Assembly: GCF_900444995.1 (NCBI RefSeq)
Contig: NZ_UAPQ01000007.1
Coordinates: 248,001-312,000, forward strand
Length of the DNA: 64,000 bases
DNA from: Actinomyces bovis
GTDB taxonomy: Bacteria > Actinomycetota > Actinomycetes > Actinomycetales > Actinomycetaceae
Direction of reading: 5' to 3'
The position numbers and the translations under genes are program-made. This document shows, piece by piece, positions 59,875 to 64,000 of the stretch. The notes below the pieces were generated by a model. The model searched no databases. It saw only the letters and a list, made by a program, of their open reading frames with translations, and had not been told where the DNA came from. Position 1 is the first letter of the stretch, and each line of letters opens with the position of its first letter.

Positions 59875-60897
59875 ATGGATCGCCCTACCATCCGGGACAT
59901 CGCCAAAGTTGCCGGTGTCTCCCCTTCGGCTGTCTCCTTCGCGCTGAACAACCGCCCCGGCGTCTCAGAAAACACCCGCCAACGCATCCTCGCCGTCGCC
60001 AATGAGATCGGGTGGACCCCCAACGCTGCCGCCCGCGCCCTCTCCGTCTCCCGCGCCGGCACTGTAGGTCTGGTGCTGGCGCGCCCCAGTCAGTCCGTGG
60101 CCGCCGAGCGCTTCTTCTTTGAACTCATCATCGGCATGCAGGCCACCCTGGCCAGCGCCGACCTAGCCCTGGTATTCCAGATTGTTGACGACGTCGACCA
60201 GGAGGTAAGCGCCTACCGCTCGCTGTGGCGCCAGCACCGGGTAGACGGGGCCATCGTGGTGGACCCACGCCAGGAGGACCCCCGCCTGCAAGTGCTTGCC
60301 GAACTGGGGATGCCCTATGTGCTGGTGGGCGAGGAAGACCCCAATGGAATGCCCTCGGTAATCGGTGACGAGGAAGGGATGATGGAGCTGGTGGTCAACC
60401 ACCTGGCAGCCAACCAGGCCAAGCGGCTGGCCTACGTCTCCGCCCGCACTTCCCTGCTGCACACCGAGCGGCGCGGTCGGGCCCTGACCCGCATGGGCCG
60501 CGAACACAACCTGGAAGTCATGCTCTCCAGCGCCGTGGACTACACCGAACGTTCTGGTGCCCAAGCCACCGCCGAACTGTTGTCTTCTAAGCGCCGCCCC
60601 GACTCGATCATCTACGACAACGAGGTCCTGGCCTTAGGCGGTGCCACCATGGCCCGGGAGCTGGGCGCGCACCTGGGTGAGGACTTGGCGGTGGTCTCTA
60701 TGGAGGATTCCCCCCTATGCCGCCTAATCACCCCTGCACTCAGCGCGGTGCACCGTGAGCCGGGGACCATGGGGAACTTGGCAGCCCAGCTGCTGGTAGA
60801 GCGCCTGGGGGGTGCCCCAGTGCGCAGCCTCCAGGCCCCCACACCCGAGCTGGTGGCCCGCGACTCCTCCACGCTCAGCTCAAGCGCCGGCAGTTAG
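59875..60897 (+). CDS. LacI family transcriptional regulator of the N-glycan locus
   Basis: Sugar-responsive DNA-binding protein. The N-terminal helix-turn-helix TIRDIAKVAGVSPSAVSFAL is at residues 5-24, followed by the hinge helix (NAAARALSVSRAGTVGLVL) and a periplasmic-binding-like effector domain to residue 340. I start at ATG 59875 (MDRPTIRD); ATG 59860 (MHNWRMDR) is also in frame but lies within the putative operator. Divergent from GH38. Expected to repress the locus until a mannose-containing glycan is bound (inference from position). It ends with TAG, showing that TAG is a normal stop in this genome. Confidence 0.93.
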   Translation: MDRPTIRDIAKVAGVSPSAVSFALNNRPGVSENTRQRILAVANEIGWTPNAAARALSVSRAGTVGLVLARPSQSVAAERFFFELIIGMQATLASADLALVFQIVDDVDQEVSAYRSLWRQHRVDGAIVVDPRQEDPRLQVLAELGMPYVLVGEEDPNGMPSVIGDEEGMMELVVNHLAANQAKRLAYVSARTSLLHTERRGRALTRMGREHNLEVMLSSAVDYTERSGAQATAELLSSKRRPDSIIYDNEVLALGGATMARELGAHLGEDLAVVSMEDSPLCRLITPALSAVHREPGTMGNLAAQLLVERLGGAPVRSLQAPTPELVARDSSTLSSSAGS

Positions 60898-60975
60898 CGA
60901 GGTCCGGGCGCGCCTGCCCGTTACCTCGCTGGTGGTCTCGGGTGGTTGGTAGTCCCGGGTGGTCCGGGGCCCTGC

Positions 60976-62541
60976 TTAGCGCTTAGGCCAGCTCTCCTCA
61001 GCTTCTTTTAGTGCTGCCTCAGCTGTTTTGCTGCCCCCGGCCCAGGCAACTAGGGCCTCCCACAAGGTCGCCGTGCCTACCTTGGAGGGCATGGAGTCAG
61101 AGGCATCAAAGCGGATGGCCACTTGCCGCGACTGCAGCTTTGCCGTGGCGCGGCGCCCCACCGCTGAGGTCATGTCCTCCGGCTGCACCGCCCGGCTCCC
61201 GGTGGTCACGCCACCTAAGGCCACGCGACGGCGTACCCAGTCGGCGCTGGTCAGGTACCTCATAACGGTGGTCACGGCCTCGGCGTGCCCGGATCCGGTT
61301 GGCTCCTGGAGAGCACCCGAAGGGTCCTGCGTGTCATAGGAGGTGGCTACACGCACCAGATAGTCGCCACCAACGAGCACCGGGTCATCCGGGCCGGTCA
61401 CGGGGAAGGGGAAGGCGTCCAGGGTCTTGGGATCCGCTGGGGTGCCAGCCTCCGCCTCCTGTGCTGACAGCACGGTGGTCCCCTCCGGCAGGAGAGTCTC
61501 GTAAGCACTGGAGGCGTGCAGCATGAGGCAGGAGCCCTGCGCCAACTGCTGCCCGGCGAACTCCACGGTGGTGCTGAGTGCCCCTTGCCGGTTGCCGGTC
61601 ACGTGACCTTCGGTGAGCACCAGAGACTCCACTTGCTTCAGGGCTTCGACGGCGTTGGAGTCGTCCAAGGGCACTTGATGGCGGGCCCACTGGTCGTAGG
61701 CGGTGGAGCCTTTGGTGGTCAGCAGCACCTCCTCCAGCCAGTCACTCAGGGGCCAACCGCTAGCTCCGCCGTCGCTAATGCCCAAGCACCAAGGTTGCAC
61801 GTCCCCAGATGGATGATCGGCCACGACCTTGGCAGTCAAGGCCTTCAGCCCCGCCCAGGAGGAGGGCACCTGATAGCCAGCTTTAGCGAAGGCGTGCGGC
61901 GAATACCAGACAAAGGACTTAACAGAGGCCAGGAGCGGCGCGGCGTGGGCGACGTCGTCAACCTTGGCGACATCGGCCCAGGTGCGGTCCCAGCCCAGCT
62001 CCACATTGCCTTGGACGGAGCGGGGCAAAGGCGCGGTGACTCCCAACTCGGCCAGGTCGCGAGCTAGGCCGGGCTGAGGAACCACGGCCAGGTCGGTGCG
62101 CCAGCCCGGGGAGACGGTCCCTGGGTCAATCGCCCGCAGCTTGGACTCGAGTTCATTGGTGGCCTCCTGCACGATGTCGATGCCGGTGCACTCCTCAAAA
62201 GCCTTAACGGACTCGTCGAAGCGCGCGGCCTCTTGCTTGGAGAAAGCGGTGGCCACCTTGACGCTGTGGTGTGACTTCAAGCTCCGGGCCGGGAAACCTT
62301 GCTCGCTGATCGCCTTGCAGGCGGCGGCACCGGTGGGCAGTGGGCCGCGGGCGGCGGGGCTCAGGGCCGCGCAGCTAGCCAGGATGGTGGCGGCCAGTCC
62401 CACTACCGCTCCTACACGCAGGCCTCGGCGCAGGCGCCCTAGCAGGATTGCGTCCGGCCGCCGGTCTTTGGGCAGGAGCCTGCGCAGCCGCTTGGCAGGC
62501 AGCATCAGGGAGGGTGAGCTCAGGGTGCTCAGGAAGTTCAA
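60976..62541 (-). CDS. orphan ABC substrate-binding lipoprotein-like protein
   Basis: A 521-aa probable extracellular solute-binding protein. A basic N-terminal stretch of about 35 residues leads into a hydrophobic segment ending in the lipobox LASC (Cys at 57). The mature part has the family 1 binding-protein layout (VKVATAFSKQEAARFDESVK, then FVWYSPHAFAKAGYQVPSSW near 210). No permease or ATPase gene is adjacent. The start is TTG at 62541, overlapping the HAD stop by 4 bp (TTGA), which suggests translational coupling; ATG 62505 is an alternative. Ligand unknown. Confidence 0.78.
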   Translation of the reverse strand: MNFLSTLSSPSLMLPAKRLRRLLPKDRRPDAILLGRLRRGLRVGAVVGLAATILASCAALSPAARGPLPTGAAACKAISEQGFPARSLKSHHSVKVATAFSKQEAARFDESVKAFEECTGIDIVQEATNELESKLRAIDPGTVSPGWRTDLAVVPQPGLARDLAELGVTAPLPRSVQGNVELGWDRTWADVAKVDDVAHAAPLLASVKSFVWYSPHAFAKAGYQVPSSWAGLKALTAKVVADHPSGDVQPWCLGISDGGASGWPLSDWLEEVLLTTKGSTAYDQWARHQVPLDDSNAVEALKQVESLVLTEGHVTGNRQGALSTTVEFAGQQLAQGSCLMLHASSAYETLLPEGTTVLSAQEAEAGTPADPKTLDAFPFPVTGPDDPVLVGGDYLVRVATSYDTQDPSGALQEPTGSGHAEAVTTVMRYLTSADWVRRRVALGGVTTGSRAVQPEDMTSAVGRRATAKLQSRQVAIRFDASDSMPSKVGTATLWEALVAWAGGSKTAEAALKEAEESWPKR

Positions 62542-63587
62542 TTCAGGGTCCTTTCCCGGGTGCGCTCCACGACGGCGTCGAGCAAGGCGGCGCAGCCTTC
62601 ACGCCAGACGACCTCGGTCACCAGGTCGCCTTTGTCTTTGACCCATTGGGGGGCGGAACCCATGACGGCTCCCACACCTGCCCACTGGATCATCTCCACG
62701 TCATTTGAGCCGTCACCCACGGCCACAGTGTGCGCCGCATCCGTGCCCAGGCGCGCGGCGAGTTTGGCTAGGGCGGAGGCTTTGGTAACGCCTTCGGGGG
62801 CGACGTCGAGCCAGGCGGTCCAGCCGATGGCGTACTCCACGGAGTGCAGGCCGCAGCCCGCCACTAGGGCGCTGAACTCTTCCAGAGGCATGCCGGGGGC
62901 ACGCAACACCACGCGGGTAACCGGCTGGGAGCGCAGTTCCTCCAGGCTCATAACGGTCTGGGTCTCGATTAATTCGCCTTCTGGGAAGGGCTTAGAGACG
63001 CGGAAGCCTCGCCCTAGGCCTTCCACGGCGATGATCCCGTCGGGCACGGCGGCGTGGAGCACGTCTATGGCGTGGGCGGGGTCAAAGCTGACGGCGTCCA
63101 CCACCTCGTAGCCGCCGGCGGCTTCTGGCTCCATGCGCAGGGTGATGGCGCCGTTGGCGCAGACCATCCAGCCGTCTGTAAGCCCTACGTGCCGGGCTAC
63201 GGGCAGGGCGGCCTCAATTCCGCGGCCGGTGGCGATTACTACCTGTGCGCCGTGGTGTCGCATCCGGGCGATGGCGGCCATCATGCGTTCCGAGACATGC
63301 CCGTCCAGATCCAGGATGGTGCCATCCACATCAAGGGCCACCACTAGGCGCTTATCGGCCACGATTTTGCCCGCCAGGCGGCCTTGCTGGTCTAGGAGTG
63401 GGTCTAGGCGGTCTAGGTCTGCGATGCGTGCGCGCACCAGGGCGTGGTAGTCGTCGTGCCCCAGGGCTTTGCGGCGTCCGCGACCGCGGCGCTGCCCTTC
63501 AGCGGCGCCGGGCGCACTGGCCAGCTCAGCTCCGACTGCGGGACCGACCAGGGGCTCGTGGTCAGGGTTGGGAGCCTTGGGGATCAT
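62538..63587 (-). CDS. HAD superfamily (Cof-type) phosphatase
   Basis: Cytosolic sugar-phosphate or nucleotide phosphatase of the Cof/IIB class. Motif I VVALDVDGTILD is near residue 81, motif II VIATGRG near 117 and motif IV GDGSNDVEMIQWAG near 291. A Cap domain lies between (about 150-255). The first 75 residues are a family-atypical basic extension with RRGRGRRK. It follows the serS gene by 21 bp on the same strand and is coupled to the downstream lipoprotein gene. Confidence 0.9.
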   Translation of the reverse strand: MIPKAPNPDHEPLVGPAVGAELASAPGAAEGQRRGRGRRKALGHDDYHALVRARIADLDRLDPLLDQQGRLAGKIVADKRLVVALDVDGTILDLDGHVSERMMAAIARMRHHGAQVVIATGRGIEAALPVARHVGLTDGWMVCANGAITLRMEPEAAGGYEVVDAVSFDPAHAIDVLHAAVPDGIIAVEGLGRGFRVSKPFPEGELIETQTVMSLEELRSQPVTRVVLRAPGMPLEEFSALVAGCGLHSVEYAIGWTAWLDVAPEGVTKASALAKLAARLGTDAAHTVAVGDGSNDVEMIQWAGVGAVMGSAPQWVKDKGDLVTEVVWREGCAALLDAVVERTRERTLN

Positions 63588-63608
63588 GGCTGCTTCCGGG
63601 GTTTTGGT

Positions 63609-64000
63609 TCAGGCGGTGGGCTCGATGACCTCTAGGCCGCCGAGGTAGGGGCGCAGGCCTGCTGGGACGACGACGGCGCCGTCGGCACGCTGCTGGTTTT
63701 CCAGGATGGCGACGATCCAGCGGGTGGTGGCCAGGGTGCCGTTGAGGGTGGCCACGGGCGCAGTTTTGCCGTCGCGCTTCTCACGGACCTGTAGGCGGCG
63801 GGCCTGGTAGGTGGTGCAGTTGGAGGTGGAGGTGACTTCCATCCAACGCTGCTGGGTGGGCAGCCAGGCTTCGCAGTCGAATTTGCGGGCGGCGGAGGAG
63901 CCTAGGTCGCCGGCGGCGGTGTCAATGACGCGGTAGGGCAGGCCCACGAGTGCCAGCATCTCCTCTTCCAGGGCTAGGAGCCGCTGGTGCTCGGCCTCGG
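63609..64000 (-). CDS. serS: seryl-tRNA synthetase, C-terminal part (5' end outside the window)
   Basis: Charges tRNA-Ser. The last 130 codons are present: [20 protein letters not shown], then motif 2/3 regions [16 protein letters not shown] and [20 protein letters not shown] (motif 3 with the ATP-binding Arg), ending [16 protein letters not shown]. The frame is open to the window edge ([16 protein letters not shown]). All four serine tRNAs recognised here lie within the preceding 55 kb. Confidence 0.96.
   Translation of the reverse strand, partial: EAEHQRLLALEEEMLALVGLPYRVIDTAAGDLGSSAARKFDCEAWLPTQQRWMEVTSTSNCTTYQARRLQVREKRDGKTAPVATLNGTLATTRWIVAILENQQRADGAVVVPAGLRPYLGGLEVIEPTA

Overview
The window reads as chromosomal DNA of a high-GC actinobacterium. 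The best guess is Actinomyces or a close relative in the Actinomycetaceae. The reasons are the GC-rich codon use with GTG and TTG starts, the actinobacterial housekeeping gene set, and secreted proteins ending in LSVTG plus a membrane segment and an Arg-rich tail. Species was not tested against any database. No rRNA, CRISPR array, prophage or intact insertion sequence was seen.

Layout. 1-8.4 kb is core: asd (partial) and lysC, an ABC exporter pair, recR-dnaX, the SRP RNA and tRNA-Ser(GGA). 8.4-9.8 kb carries a zeta-type toxin-antitoxin operon behind three tandem 9-bp repeats. 9.8-23.9 kb is mixed: polysaccharide deacetylase and GT2, a LytR_C protein, an NCS2 permease, a glutamine-amidotransferase-like protein lacking its catalytic Cys and His, a sirtuin, a nucleoside phosphorylase-like protein, an XRE regulator facing an unknown gene, HrpB helicase, an orphan antitoxin-like gene, tRNA-Ser(CGA) and tadA. 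A BCCT transporter and upp follow (24-27 kb).

27-38.6 kb is a starch/glycogen locus: a cytosolic type I pullulanase, a secreted amylase-pullulanase fusion and a surface-anchored alpha-amylase. The two secreted enzymes share upstream triple TGCA motifs. 39.1-42.7 kb holds a large surface subtilase that would be intact except for two in-frame TAG codons. A DASS transporter lies at 43.2-44.8 kb. tRNA-Arg(ACG), tRNA-Ser(GCT) and tRNA-Ser(TGA) punctuate this stretch.

45.1-60.9 kb is an N-glycan utilisation locus. One strand carries GH38 alpha-mannosidase, a GH5_18-type beta-mannosidase, a sugar ABC importer without its ATPase, GH20 hexosaminidase, secreted GH85 endo-beta-N-acetylglucosaminidase and an AGE-family mannose isomerase. 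A LacI regulator is divergent. The inferred route is release of glycan outside the cell, import, trimming in the cytosol, and conversion of mannose to fructose. The window ends with an orphan binding lipoprotein coupled to a HAD phosphatase, and the 3' part of serS.
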